DNA of 64,000 nucleotides from Acinetobacter sedimenti (GCF_022601685.1 NZ_JAKUML010000012.1:21792-85791); one strand, 5' to 3'. Positions 56,676 to 64,000 are shown, counted from the stretch's first letter. The notes: generated from the sequence alone by a model not told the origin. A program made the numbers and translations.

Positions 56676-56725
56676 TAATTTCAATAAAATCAAATAGATT
56701 ATTATCTTGTTTAAAAAAAACACTA

Positions 56726-56753
56726 TTGAGATCAGGTGAAAATCATATATAAT
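56726..56753 (+). promoter_or_regulatory. Candidate main promoter of the GTPase-roadblock operon
   Basis: TTGAGA (56726-56731) and a perfect TATAAT (56748-56753) with a 16-base spacer lie about 120 bases before the first gene. Confidence 0.6.
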
Positions 56754-56798
56754 ATTTTGTTAAGTTAATCACTTTTTTAGATAATATTGTTAAGTTTA
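56751..56798 (+). repeat. Direct repeats over and after the promoter
   Basis: AATATTTTGTTAAGTTA (56751-56767) recurs as AATATTGTTAAGTTTA about 31 bases, roughly three helical turns, further on. The first copy overlaps the -10 TATAAT. Such phased repeats can be regulator sites, but in very AT-rich DNA chance is possible. Confidence 0.4.
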
Positions 56799-56871
56799 TT
56801 TAATTGAAGTAAGTCTAACTCGGCTCAATTGATGTTTTAGTGTAAAAAATAGATGCAAAGGGGAAAGGATC

Positions 56872-57228
56872 TTGGCTAAAGTTTCATTAGAAGCATTAAC
56901 GGAGATTGATGGTTTTATTGCGGGTGCATTGGTCGATAGCGAAAGTGGTTTGGCGATGGTAACGCAAGGTGTGGGATTTGATCTAGAGCTTGCTTCTGCT
57001 GGGAATGCAGAAGTATTGCGAGCAAAGCGCAAAGTTGCCAAAGCGTTGGATTTGGATGATGAGATTGAAGATATATTGATTACTTTGGGTCGTCAGTATC
57101 ACATCATCCGACCACTTGAGCGGAATGATGCATTGTTTTTGTATTTGGTTATAGATCGTTCAAAATCAAATTTGGCGTTAGCTCGACATGAGCTGAGAGC
57201 TTTTGTCAAAGGTTTGAATTTTGCCTAA
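56872..57228 (+). CDS. Roadblock/LC7-like protein (operon gene 1)
   Basis: A soluble 118-residue protein whose pattern (ALTEIDGFIAGALVDSESGL, then a helix NAEVLRAKRKVAKAL, then ILITLGRQYHIIRPLERND, LFLYLVIDRSKSNLALAR) follows the alpha-beta roadblock/LC7 fold used by GTPase partners such as MglB. It is more divergent than the roadblock protein at 58879. It starts with TTG at 56872 after GGGGAAAGGA. It opens a four-gene operon with gaps of about 49, 36 and 5 bases. Confidence 0.75.
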   Translation: MAKVSLEALTEIDGFIAGALVDSESGLAMVTQGVGFDLELASAGNAEVLRAKRKVAKALDLDDEIEDILITLGRQYHIIRPLERNDALFLYLVIDRSKSNLALARHELRAFVKGLNFA

Positions 57229-57277
57229 ACCTTTGTAATAGGGATATTTTATTGAATTTCAGTGAGTGGATATACTG

Positions 57278-58294
57278 ATGAGTGCAAGACAATCGGTTTA
57301 TATTGCGATTTTTGGATTGAGTTTAAGAGAGCTAAACGACCTTAAAATTTTGATCAAATCAATGGCACCACATCATATGGAAATTCAATGGTCTAATGTT
57401 GCCGAATCAAAATTGCAAACCCTATTGATTAATGAAGATTTTTACAAATCGCCGAGTATTCAGCGTCTTTTGCAGAATAATCGGATCAATGTACTGAAAG
57501 TAAAATCACGTTCAGATCGTCCTAGCATTATTGAAAATGGTGTGTTGCATTTACCTGTGACCGATCGCAATGCTTTACAGCTATGGCTCAGTGAGCATGT
57601 TTTTGAGGCGAAAGTTGAAACCTTAGTTGAGCAAGCAGAGAGAGAAAAGCAACAAGAGGCAGAAGAAAAGCAATTTAAAGTCAAACAGCAAAAGCAAGAT
57701 GCTAAAAAAACTTACGCAACCAAAGCAGAGTTTGTTCAAGATTTGCTCGATCCAAAAAATGGACGGATTCAGATTTTTGATCGTCATGGTGTACTTGGTA
57801 TTGCAGATACACAGCGCCAGACTTTCTTGGTTGATAAATCGAGAATCAAGAAGAACACCGATCAAACGATTAATTTTACTTATGCAACGATGACAGATAG
57901 TGCACGCTTGAGTGAAACCAAACAGCAAAACTTACAATCTTATTTGTGGAATTTGTTTTGGCGCTCGCCAAGCTATTTGGATTTTGCACCACAAAAGGGT
58001 GCTATGAAATTGCTTGCTTGGCCTCAAGCGGAAGACGGTTTTGATCGTCGTGATATTTTGAGATTATCTGCATGTTTTGCCGAAGGTGCGGATATGGAAT
58101 TTGTCGCCGAGCATTTGCAACTCGATTATGATCGTGTCCGTCAATATGTTGTGGCAACTGTCACAGCTGGGTTCGGTGAAATGATTTCAAAATCTCAGGC
58201 TAATTTTGAGCTTGCGCCAAAATCGAATCATGCAAATGATGATCAACAAGCGCATAAATTTTTGGGTGGATTACGACGTCGGTTCGGACTCTAA
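57278..58294 (+). CDS. Unknown protein of the GTPase-roadblock operon (gene 2)
   Basis: I do not recognise a named family. From the ATG at 57278 it has 338 residues; a GTG 12 bases upstream is possible. The N-terminal 100 residues look like an alpha-beta unit (SVYIAIFGLSLRELNDLKIL), perhaps a degenerate receiver without the phospho-Asp. A highly charged Lys/Gln/Glu coil (about 115-145) links it to a middle domain and a C-terminal helical part (FDRRDILRLSACFAEGADME, then EHLQLDYDRVRQYV) that could be a helix-turn-helix-like element. There is no membrane segment. Its position between a roadblock protein and the GTPase suggests an effector or regulator of the switch. Confidence 0.75.
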   Translation: MSARQSVYIAIFGLSLRELNDLKILIKSMAPHHMEIQWSNVAESKLQTLLINEDFYKSPSIQRLLQNNRINVLKVKSRSDRPSIIENGVLHLPVTDRNALQLWLSEHVFEAKVETLVEQAEREKQQEAEEKQFKVKQQKQDAKKTYATKAEFVQDLLDPKNGRIQIFDRHGVLGIADTQRQTFLVDKSRIKKNTDQTINFTYATMTDSARLSETKQQNLQSYLWNLFWRSPSYLDFAPQKGAMKLLAWPQAEDGFDRRDILRLSACFAEGADMEFVAEHLQLDYDRVRQYVVATVTAGFGEMISKSQANFELAPKSNHANDDQQAHKFLGGLRRRFGL

Positions 58295-58330
58295 TTGGGG
58301 CTCTAGGCTGTCAATGATCAGGATATCACT

Positions 58331-58873
58331 ATGATTCTACATCAATATAAAATTGTCTTTGGCGGTTCAATCGGTGCAGGGAAGTCTACAGCGATTCAAA
58401 CGATCTCTGAGATTGATGTCATTTCTACAGAAGCGAAGAATACTGACACTTCAACACATCAAAAGCCACAGACGACAGTTGGTATTGATTATGGTGAAGC
58501 TACCTTGGATGATGGTGTAAAAATAGGCTTGTATGGTACACCAGGACAGCAGCGTTTTGATTTTATGTGGCCAATGGTGGGGCTAGGCGCAATCGGCGCA
58601 GTGATTTTGATTGATCATAGTGCAAGCAACCCTATTCAAGATTTGCAATTTTATTATGATGCGTTCAAAGCATTTAGCTCGCATATCGTGATTGGTGTAA
58701 CCCATGTCGATGTGGTGAAAGATCGTGATAATCGTATCTATCAACAATGGATGGCCAAACAAGATAAGTTGCATCCGTTATTTTTTATTGATGCACGTCA
58801 GAAAAAAGATATCTTACTGATGTTAGAAACATTAATCGCTAAGATTGAAGTCAAATTGGAAAATGTAGGGTAA
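58331..58873 (+). CDS. Small Ras-like GTPase (operon gene 3)
   Basis: A cytoplasmic 180-residue GTPase of the COG2229 type, relatives of which pair with roadblock proteins in Streptomyces conservons. The P-loop GGSIGAGKST is at 11-20, a switch I threonine in QTTVGIDYGE at about 47-56, switch II as YGTPGQQRF at 68-76 and the base-recognition motif as THVD at 124-127, in place of the canonical NKxD. The TPGQQRF form is typical of this family. It probably cycles between GTP and GDP states under control of the neighbouring roadblock proteins. It ends 5 bases before the next gene. Confidence 0.88.
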   Translation: MILHQYKIVFGGSIGAGKSTAIQTISEIDVISTEAKNTDTSTHQKPQTTVGIDYGEATLDDGVKIGLYGTPGQQRFDFMWPMVGLGAIGAVILIDHSASNPIQDLQFYYDAFKAFSSHIVIGVTHVDVVKDRDNRIYQQWMAKQDKLHPLFFIDARQKKDILLMLETLIAKIEVKLENVG

Positions 58874-58878
58874 TTCGC

Positions 58879-59295
58879 ATGTTTAATCACGCTAATAATC
58901 AACCACAAGTCCCAGATGAGCTCGTGAATATCGCTAAAGTGCAGATCAATGAGATATTGATGAATGTTCGTGGCGTGGACTTTGTGATGGTTTGTTCAAC
59001 AGATGGCTTTGAGCTTGCTAATGTCTACAAAAAAAATGTCTCAAATACAGGCAAGCTAGCCGCTCTAAGTAGCTCAATTTTGGCAATGGTTAGTGCGTTT
59101 GGTAAAGAAATTCAATTGCAAGGTGCACAGACCATTACTTTAGATGCAGAGAATGGTAAAGCGGTATTGTCTGCGGTGCATGCGCCAAATCATCCAATGA
59201 TGATCGTGGCACTCGGGACAAAAGAAATGAAACATGAAATGATGGGTTTTGCGCTCAAAAAGGCTGCTGAAACAATTAAAAAAGCTGATCACTGA
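58879..59295 (+). CDS. Roadblock/LC7 domain protein (operon gene 4)
   Basis: A 138-residue roadblock/LC7 protein resembling MglB, a GTPase-activating homodimer. The pattern VQINEILMNVRGVDFVMVCSTDGFEL, a long helix LAALSSSILAMVSAFGKEI, QTITLDAENGKAVLSA and MMIVALG is a standard roadblock fold. It has only 5 bases of gap from the GTPase gene, so the two are tightly coupled. It ends the operon, convergent with recX. Confidence 0.9.
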   Translation: MFNHANNQPQVPDELVNIAKVQINEILMNVRGVDFVMVCSTDGFELANVYKKNVSNTGKLAALSSSILAMVSAFGKEIQLQGAQTITLDAENGKAVLSAVHAPNHPMMIVALGTKEMKHEMMGFALKKAAETIKKADH

Positions 59296-59318
59296 TCACG
59301 TCTAGCATGCTTGATTTT

Positions 59319-59795
59319 TTATACGTGTTCGTCAAATTGAATCACTCTAAAAATGACATCCATACTGTAACCACGATATTGTAAAAATCGAATCTGTTTC
59401 GCTTTGAGTTTGGGATCTGTAGCAACTTCAGTCCCATATTTTTTAACTTTAGTTGCTAATGCCTCAGCAAACCAATCGACTTCAGCCAAATCCCCGCTTG
59501 CTAATTCAGCATCTATCTGATGTTTTTTCAACTGTTGACGAATACGCTGAGGACCTCTCCCTTGACGTAGATTACTACGAACCACCATGCCTGCCATACG
59601 TTCGTCACTTTGATAATTCTGATCGGACAGCTCATCTAAGAGGGTGTCAACCTCTACAGCATCAGCATCTTTCTCTAAGAGTTTTAAGCGAAGCTGTGCT
59701 TTGGAAAATTCTCTTTTTGCCAAATAAGCAAATGCCAGTGAGCGTAGGCGCTGACCAGTAAGTGCTTTTTGGGTTTGTGATTCCATAGAGTGCAT
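59319..59795 (-). CDS. recX: RecX, regulator of RecA
   Basis: RecX binds RecA filaments and limits recombination and SOS induction. The 158 residues carry the three-helix repeats of the family (LRSLAFAYLAKREFSKAQL; LSDQNYQSDERMAGMVVRS; KIRFLQYRGYSMDVIFRVI-like end). recA is not adjacent here, unlike in many bacteria. The start could be the first Met or the Met three codons later; neither has a clear ribosome site. Confidence 0.9.
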   Translation of the reverse strand: MHSMESQTQKALTGQRLRSLAFAYLAKREFSKAQLRLKLLEKDADAVEVDTLLDELSDQNYQSDERMAGMVVRSNLRQGRGPQRIRQQLKKHQIDAELASGDLAEVDWFAEALATKVKKYGTEVATDPKLKAKQIRFLQYRGYSMDVIFRVIQFDEHV

Positions 59796-59839
59796 ATCAA
59801 TTCAACAGCTTGATTCATCAAGATTATCAAAGTTTAAGC

Positions 59840-60658
59840 TTAAATGAATTTACGGTGGGATTGTAGTGGCATTGATGCTCTGATTTGATTTTGCGCATCA
59901 AGATCAAATGGTGCAAAAAGTAACTGCGCACCTGCGTGATCTGTCTGCGTAAGAACTTTTCCCTGTGATTGGCAAATCAAACTGTGTCCCCAAGTTTGAC
60001 GTTTACCATGCCAGCCTTGCTGTGCTGAGCCCAATGTCATACATTGCGTATCCATTGCACGTGCTTGTAGCAACAATTGCCAATGCATTTCACCCGTGGT
60101 ATAGGTAAATGCAGCAGGTACAGACAATATATTTGCACCGAGCTCACGTAGTTTGATTGCAAATTCTGGAAAGCGCACATCATAGCAAACCATCATCCCA
60201 ATATTACCAAAAGGGGTATTTACCACCGCAGGCTGATCACCTGCTTCAAAGACTTTGGATTCTTGATAGGCGCCAATATGATCGCCAACCTGTACGTCAA
60301 ACAAATGAATTTTGTCATAACGTGCGACGGTTTTTCCCTCAGGGCTAATACACAGACTTGTCGTGCGAACACGTCCATCAGGGACAATCACGCCATCAGG
60401 GCGATAAGGGCAGGGCAATGTGCCTGCAATGATCCATATTTGATGTTGAAATGCCAATTGCTCTATTCGAACTTTTAATTCATCAAAGCGCTCTGCCGTT
60501 GCAAATTGCTGACCTGCGGCAAAACAGGCAAAATTTTCAGGCAGCACAATCAGTTCAGCATGTTGCGCTTTGGCATCCATGATGAGCTGTTCTACTGTAG
60601 AAAAATTGGCATCAATATTATCTTGCGAATTAAGTTGCGTTACAGCGAGTAAAACCAT
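59840..60658 (-). CDS. Nitrilase-superfamily amidase (NIT1/omega-amidase-like)
   Basis: A carbon-nitrogen hydrolase with the catalytic Glu-Lys-Cys set: Glu41 in VLPENFACF, Lys in YDKIHLFDV (about 115) and Cys in MMVCYDVRFPEF (about 158). The 272 residues and motif spacing match the NIT1 branch, whose members hydrolyse deaminated glutathione or omega-amides such as alpha-ketoglutaramate. The exact substrate is inference. AAGGAG lies 8 bases before the ATG. Confidence 0.88.
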   Translation of the reverse strand: MVLLAVTQLNSQDNIDANFSTVEQLIMDAKAQHAELIVLPENFACFAAGQQFATAERFDELKVRIEQLAFQHQIWIIAGTLPCPYRPDGVIVPDGRVRTTSLCISPEGKTVARYDKIHLFDVQVGDHIGAYQESKVFEAGDQPAVVNTPFGNIGMMVCYDVRFPEFAIKLRELGANILSVPAAFTYTTGEMHWQLLLQARAMDTQCMTLGSAQQGWHGKRQTWGHSLICQSQGKVLTQTDHAGAQLLFAPFDLDAQNQIRASMPLQSHRKFI

Positions 60659-60710
60659 CGTGTTACTCCTTGTATGCAGTTTGAATAGAGAATTAAACTC
60701 AGAGAATTAA

Positions 60711-61256
60711 TTAGACTTTAGAGTTACATGCGGTTGGTTGCATGCAAGATTGCTCTTTTTGCAATTGCTTAACCAATGGCTCGAACATATTTTGATTATT
60801 TTCATTGAGTTGCATCAAAGTACGGTGCGCATCCAATACTGTTTTTAGCATGGTTGCATGTGTAACATTTTCTTCAACCAAAGCTTTTGTGCAGACGTCT
60901 GAGCTACCACAGTAGTTTAAAATCACGAAAACTTGATTTAAACCCATGCTATTTGCAAGCGTCGTAATATCAGCATTTGTTGATAGCATTACCGCTTGGA
61001 TATTGTGATTCGACATCAATTTTAGACCAAGCTTCGCCAATATGCCGAGCACAGTACTATCAATAAATGTGGTTTCGGTAAGATCAACAATTGCACCAAC
61101 AACTTGTTCGCCTTGATCCAGTTTGTTGAGCAATTTATCTAAACTAATGCAACCATGAGCACGGACTTCGCCTACAATTTTAAAAATGTGGGTACCGTTC
61201 AAACTTGCATATTCGATATGACCAATAGACATATAAATGCCATGATTAAAAGACAT
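60711..61256 (-). CDS. gigB: STAS-domain anti-anti-sigma-type protein, GigB
   Basis: A STAS protein of 181 residues. The core AIVDLTETTFIDSTVLGILAKLG carries the conserved Asp-Ser-Thr where partner kinases phosphorylate and PP2C phosphatases dephosphorylate. In A. baumannii GigB acts with the phosphatase GigA, described as master regulators of antibiotic and stress resistance, and works through phosphotransfer proteins. Here it is downstream of the phosphatase by 270 bases. A C-terminal extension with two cysteines follows the STAS domain. I use the ATG at 61256 (GGGA upstream); a Met eight codons later would also give the full domain. Confidence 0.82.
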   Translation of the reverse strand: MSFNHGIYMSIGHIEYASLNGTHIFKIVGEVRAHGCISLDKLLNKLDQGEQVVGAIVDLTETTFIDSTVLGILAKLGLKLMSNHNIQAVMLSTNADITTLANSMGLNQVFVILNYCGSSDVCTKALVEENVTHATMLKTVLDAHRTLMQLNENNQNMFEPLVKQLQKEQSCMQPTACNSKV

Positions 61257-61526
61257 ACATAATTATCCCATAGCGCATATATGTCCGCAAGCATTGAAAT
61301 TAAAATATTATTATTACATTGAAATTAATTGTTTATTAACAATAAGTTATTTCTATTTAAATATGGCTAAAGTCTAAAGAATAGTACGTGTTTGAGATTA
61401 AAAAATAAGCAAATAAATGACAAAAAATGTCGCTAATTTGAACTAATTTTCCACGGTCTAGAGTAGATGAAAAGGATTGCTAAATGCTAAAGAATTTTAT
61501 GTAAATATTATTCAATGAAAAATGGG

Positions 61527-62498
61527 TTAGTTTGAGGCGTGAATGATTTTCAGCATGGCAATGTCATCATTGACCTGAATTGGTGGATTAAAACTTTTCT
61601 GAGAAAGATCGTTCAGTAACTGTTGGAATTGCTCATTGATGCCACCTTTGTAAGGTTCAAGTGCACCGTCGGAACATAGGATAAACTGGCTGCCACTTTG
61701 CATCTCAACGGTAATTTCATCAATCTTCAAATCCTCTGTTAAACCGAGTGGAAAGCTACTCGAATTAAAGACGACAGGATCTTGGTTTGGAGCAATGTAA
61801 ATTGCAGGTGGAAAATGCCCCGCATTAATACAGCGCAATTGATTTTGTTTTAGATCAAGCATGCCTGCAATCATGGTAATGTGCTTTTCAATATTTTCTT
61901 TGATCAGCATTTCATTTAATTTTAAAATGAGATGCTCTGGTGAATGGGCACGTTTATGGAATCCAGCAAGCCACGAAGTAAGTAGGCTACTTGTTACACC
62001 ATGTCCAGAAACATCAGCGAGATAAAATAAAATTTGATCATCATTCACTTGCCAAAAATCAATCCAATCCCCCGAAAGATACGCAGACGGTTGGAATAAA
62101 TATTGAAAGTTGTATTGTCTAAACTGCTCTGGCGTCGGCAGAAGGCGTTGTTGAAGCTCTGCGGCTGTGGGCAAATCTCGGCTATCTTGATTGCGTTTAT
62201 ATTGTGCTTCAATTTGCTGTAGCTTATCAAAAGGTTGCTCAGGCAAATCTTCCCATATCCAACCTGCCAAAGCGCCTTTTTGCCATGCTTCGCTGAGCGC
62301 AGCGCCTTCATGTTCACGTGCGATCACGACGGTGGGGCATGGCCACTGGTGAGTCAAAAAATCAAGAACATCGGCAATGTAGATCTGATTTGGATCGCAC
62401 ATGTTGACTAATGTAAGTTTGACCCACTCAATATCTGCAAACAAAGTCAAAGCTTTGTCCAATTGTCTGAGCTCTCGAGAGGGGTACACAAAATACAT
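61527..62498 (-). CDS. gigA: SpoIIE/PP2C-family phosphatase, GigA
   Basis: A 323-residue phosphatase expected to dephosphorylate the STAS protein GigB. An N-terminal degenerate receiver-like region (1-115), without a clear phospho-Asp site, precedes the PP2C SpoIIE domain with metal-binding LSGDWIDFW, LADVSGHGVTSS, INAGHFPP, CSDGALEPY and DDIAML. It lies 39 bases behind mlaA. The names follow the Acinetobacter gigA/gigB system by domain match and adjacency; I could not align the sequences. Confidence 0.82.
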   Translation of the reverse strand: MYFVYPSRELRQLDKALTLFADIEWVKLTLVNMCDPNQIYIADVLDFLTHQWPCPTVVIAREHEGAALSEAWQKGALAGWIWEDLPEQPFDKLQQIEAQYKRNQDSRDLPTAAELQQRLLPTPEQFRQYNFQYLFQPSAYLSGDWIDFWQVNDDQILFYLADVSGHGVTSSLLTSWLAGFHKRAHSPEHLILKLNEMLIKENIEKHITMIAGMLDLKQNQLRCINAGHFPPAIYIAPNQDPVVFNSSSFPLGLTEDLKIDEITVEMQSGSQFILCSDGALEPYKGGINEQFQQLLNDLSQKSFNPPIQVNDDIAMLKIIHASN

Positions 62499-62537
62499 AA
62501 TTAAAATATCTCAAACTTAATCTAATAGACGATGAGG

Positions 62538-63485
62538 TTATTCGCTATCAGGTAAAGTTTCGTTAGATTCAGATGTTTCGGTAGTTGAAGGTTCTTCGTC
62601 GGTAAATTCATCATCTGAAAAACTATCATCTTCTATAAACATGTCTTCGGAAGAGATCTCACCTTTGCGTGTCGAAATTTCAAAATTTTTCTTTTGCAAA
62701 TACATATCTCTCAGAGCAGCATATTTGTCACCCTGTACAACAGAATCAAGCTCTAAAAACTGAGCACGGGTATCAACACCTTCGGCTACATTAAAAGACC
62801 AAAATATTTTATCATCTCTAAAAATATAGCTTTGTGGACGTGCAAAGGAGTCAACTGTTACTTTAGCTGCGCCATCCCGAAAGGTGCTCGGGCCTAAAAA
62901 GGGTAAAACAATATATGGTCCTGATGGTACACCCCAAACACCAAGTGTTGTTCCAAAGTTTTCATTCTCAGATGTAAGGTTTTGGGTTTTAGCGGGATCT
63001 GCAAGTCCTAAACTAGTTACCGTGTTTAGTGTAAATCTCCCGAGTGTCTTTGCTGCTTGTTTAGGATTTCCTTGTAGGAGCTGATTGACGGCATTCCATG
63101 GGTCACGCATGTTATTGCGAAAATTACCAAACCCACTACGAACTTTATCTGGAACTTTAGATTGATATTGAACTGCAACTGGGCGGACTACAGCGTTATC
63201 AATAGCCATATTAAAATTATGAACTTTGCGGTTGAGTGGTTGTAGGGGATCTTTTATTGCTTCAGGTTGATTTGCTTTTGCATCCACTTTTAATTGTTCT
63301 GTATGAATGTTCTTTAAAGCTTCAATTGTTTTTGAGCGATGATGTGTTGTCTTAACTTCAGTTTGATCGACTATAGGCGCTTGGGCTTGGGTAGATGCCT
63401 CAGCTGTTATAGTTGTATTGGCGAACACAAAAGGCGAATAACATACAACACTACAGAGTAAGTATTTAAAAAAGTGAGTAAACAT
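62538..63485 (-). CDS. mlaA: MlaA/VacJ outer-membrane lipid-asymmetry protein
   Basis: MlaA removes phospholipids from the outer leaflet and passes them to the Mla pathway. The VacJ domain (about 75-265) has the signatures DPLQPLNRKVHNFNMAID, GNFRNNMRDPWNAVNQLLQG, NFGTTLGVWGVPSGPYIVLP and GPSTFRDG. The signal peptide ends near VFA-NT and no lipobox is evident, unlike E. coli MlaA, which is a lipoprotein. The C-terminal 45 residues are an acidic Glu/Ser/Asp tail. gigA follows on the same strand. Confidence 0.92.
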   Translation of the reverse strand: MFTHFFKYLLCSVVCYSPFVFANTTITAEASTQAQAPIVDQTEVKTTHHRSKTIEALKNIHTEQLKVDAKANQPEAIKDPLQPLNRKVHNFNMAIDNAVVRPVAVQYQSKVPDKVRSGFGNFRNNMRDPWNAVNQLLQGNPKQAAKTLGRFTLNTVTSLGLADPAKTQNLTSENENFGTTLGVWGVPSGPYIVLPFLGPSTFRDGAAKVTVDSFARPQSYIFRDDKIFWSFNVAEGVDTRAQFLELDSVVQGDKYAALRDMYLQKKNFEISTRKGEISSEDMFIEDDSFSDDEFTDEEPSTTETSESNETLPDSE

Positions 63486-63627
63486 AAAACACCAATGATC
63501 AAATGATAGGCTAGATCATATCAAGGATTTGGTCTTCCGCAAACAATAACACTGTATCTCAGTCAAAATGAATCAGATTAACATGTCCAAAAAACACACA
63601 CTTAAAATAAAAAATGAAATTAATGGG

Positions 63628-63655
63628 TTGCATCGCTGAATTAATGGTGTAGAAT
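63628..63655 (+). promoter_or_regulatory. rrn-type promoter P1
   Basis: TTGCAT (63628-63633) and TAGAAT (63650-63655) with a 16-base spacer, followed by a GC-rich discriminator GCGCACC and preceded by an A-rich stretch like an UP element. GC-rich discriminators make promoters sensitive to ppGpp. Confidence 0.7.
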
Positions 63656-63768
63656 GCGCACCTATTGGCGGACAGTTAGATAAAAACTTGTTGATAAACA
63701 GGGACTTGGCTAAAGCGGTTAGGTTTTAAGTTTAAGGAATAAGTTTTAAAAAATATCTAAATATCCAG

Positions 63769-63796
63769 TTGACTTTTTAGAGATAGAGAGTAATAT
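63769..63796 (+). promoter_or_regulatory. rrn-type promoter P2
   Basis: TTGACT (63769-63774) and TAATAT (63791-63796) with a 16-base spacer, followed by AGCCGACC and preceded by an AT-rich UP-like stretch (63744-63766). It lies 141 bases after P1. Confidence 0.72.
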
Positions 63797-64000
63797 AGCC
63801 GACCTAGCTTGATGCTGACGAAGTATTGAGTGATTCATTAAGAGTTAAAGAAGAACAACTTGTGTGGATTTTTACTGATTGATTGATCGAATATATATTC
63901 ATTGATTGAATTGGTAGAAATTACTCGAAGTTTATTTGAGCGAATTTTTAGTCAGTAAGATTAATGAGCCAGAATTGTGACCTTAAGTCACTGAATGATA

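Larger units (their letters stand above)
56502..56871. other. Divergent intergenic region, sspA / GTPase-roadblock operon
   Basis: A 370-base AT-rich gap. It holds AAGCGA-GAT-TCGCTT (56598-56612) followed by another TAAGCGA, two promoter candidates on the plus strand, and a pair of direct repeats around GTTAAGTT. No gene is seen. Confidence 0.7.
63486..64000. other. Region upstream of a probable rRNA operon
   Basis: This last stretch has no gene. It contains tandem promoters and a leader with small hairpins (CTCGAA...TTTGAG; GTGAC/GTCAC). My reading is that it is the 5' leader of a ribosomal RNA operon whose 16S gene begins shortly after the window. I recall similar sequence before 16S in Acinetobacter, but the 16S itself is not visible. 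Confidence 0.7.

Noticed and set aside
59805..59818. CTTGAT/ATCAAG short palindrome before recX as a LexA site
   Set aside because: It does not match a LexA-type CTG-N10-CAG box and Acinetobacter has no standard LexA; too short to call.

Overview
This window is chromosomal DNA from an Acinetobacter species (Moraxellaceae). The best evidence is the complete adeI-adeJ-adeK efflux operon preceded by a PAP2 phosphatase gene, a SpoIIE-type phosphatase/STAS pair matching GigA/GigB next to mlaA, and Acinetobacter-like proteins throughout. I cannot name the species; sequence differences from what I recall of A. baumannii suggest another member of the genus. Nearly all of it is core genome: there is no transposase, integrase, phage gene or CRISPR array. 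The only clear mobile sequence is one non-autonomous, MITE-like repeat inserted exactly at the stop codon of dxs.

Layout. 1-460: a tRNA cluster (tail of a tRNA-Pro, then Arg-TCT, His-GTG, Pro-TGG). 542-5167 (minus): ompR-envZ, then a yfiR-yfiN-yfiB type c-di-GMP locus whose yfiB gene is broken by two frameshifts. 5696-8035: tex. 8113-11240 (minus): miaB-phoH-ybeY. 11637-14364: a lytic transglycosylase and an RNase T2-like protein without its catalytic histidines. 14644-15630: mdh. 15824-22568: a promoter overlapped by a perfect 24-bp palindrome, pap2, then adeIJK. 22656-26056 (minus): ntrB-ntrC and an unknown secreted protein. 26511-39085 (plus): rimO, pyrH, frr, uppS, cdsA, dxr, rseP, bamA, skp, lpxD, fabZ, lpxA, a long envelope-biogenesis run. 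39150-42576 (minus): mnmC, an unknown membrane protein, yciI, yciB. 42677-48356: rnm, a small membrane protein, an acyl-CoA dehydrogenase and a 762-residue lipoprotein of unknown function. 48432-50988 (minus): aroE, hemF, ribA. 51362-54563 (plus): dxs, the MITE-like element, suhB. 54660-56501 (minus): a His-rich tail-anchored protein, sspB, sspA. 56872-59295 (plus): four genes combining two roadblock/LC7-type proteins, a small GTPase and an unknown protein. 59319-63485 (minus): recX, a nitrilase-family amidase, gigB, gigA, mlaA. 63628-64000: two stacked strong promoters with GC-rich discriminators and a structured leader, which I read as the start of an rRNA operon lying just past the window.

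The genes converge on envelope construction and stress control: isoprenoid precursors (dxs, dxr, uppS), phospholipid and lipid A synthesis (cdsA, lpxD, lpxA, fabZ), outer-membrane assembly (bamA, skp, rseP), lipid asymmetry (mlaA), drug efflux (adeIJK) and signalling (ompR-envZ, ntrBC, YfiN, GigAB). The best candidate for an undescribed system is the GTPase/roadblock operon at 56872-59295: its gene content resembles the small-GTPase switch modules of Myxococcus MglAB and the Streptomyces conservons, and it has its own well-formed promoter.
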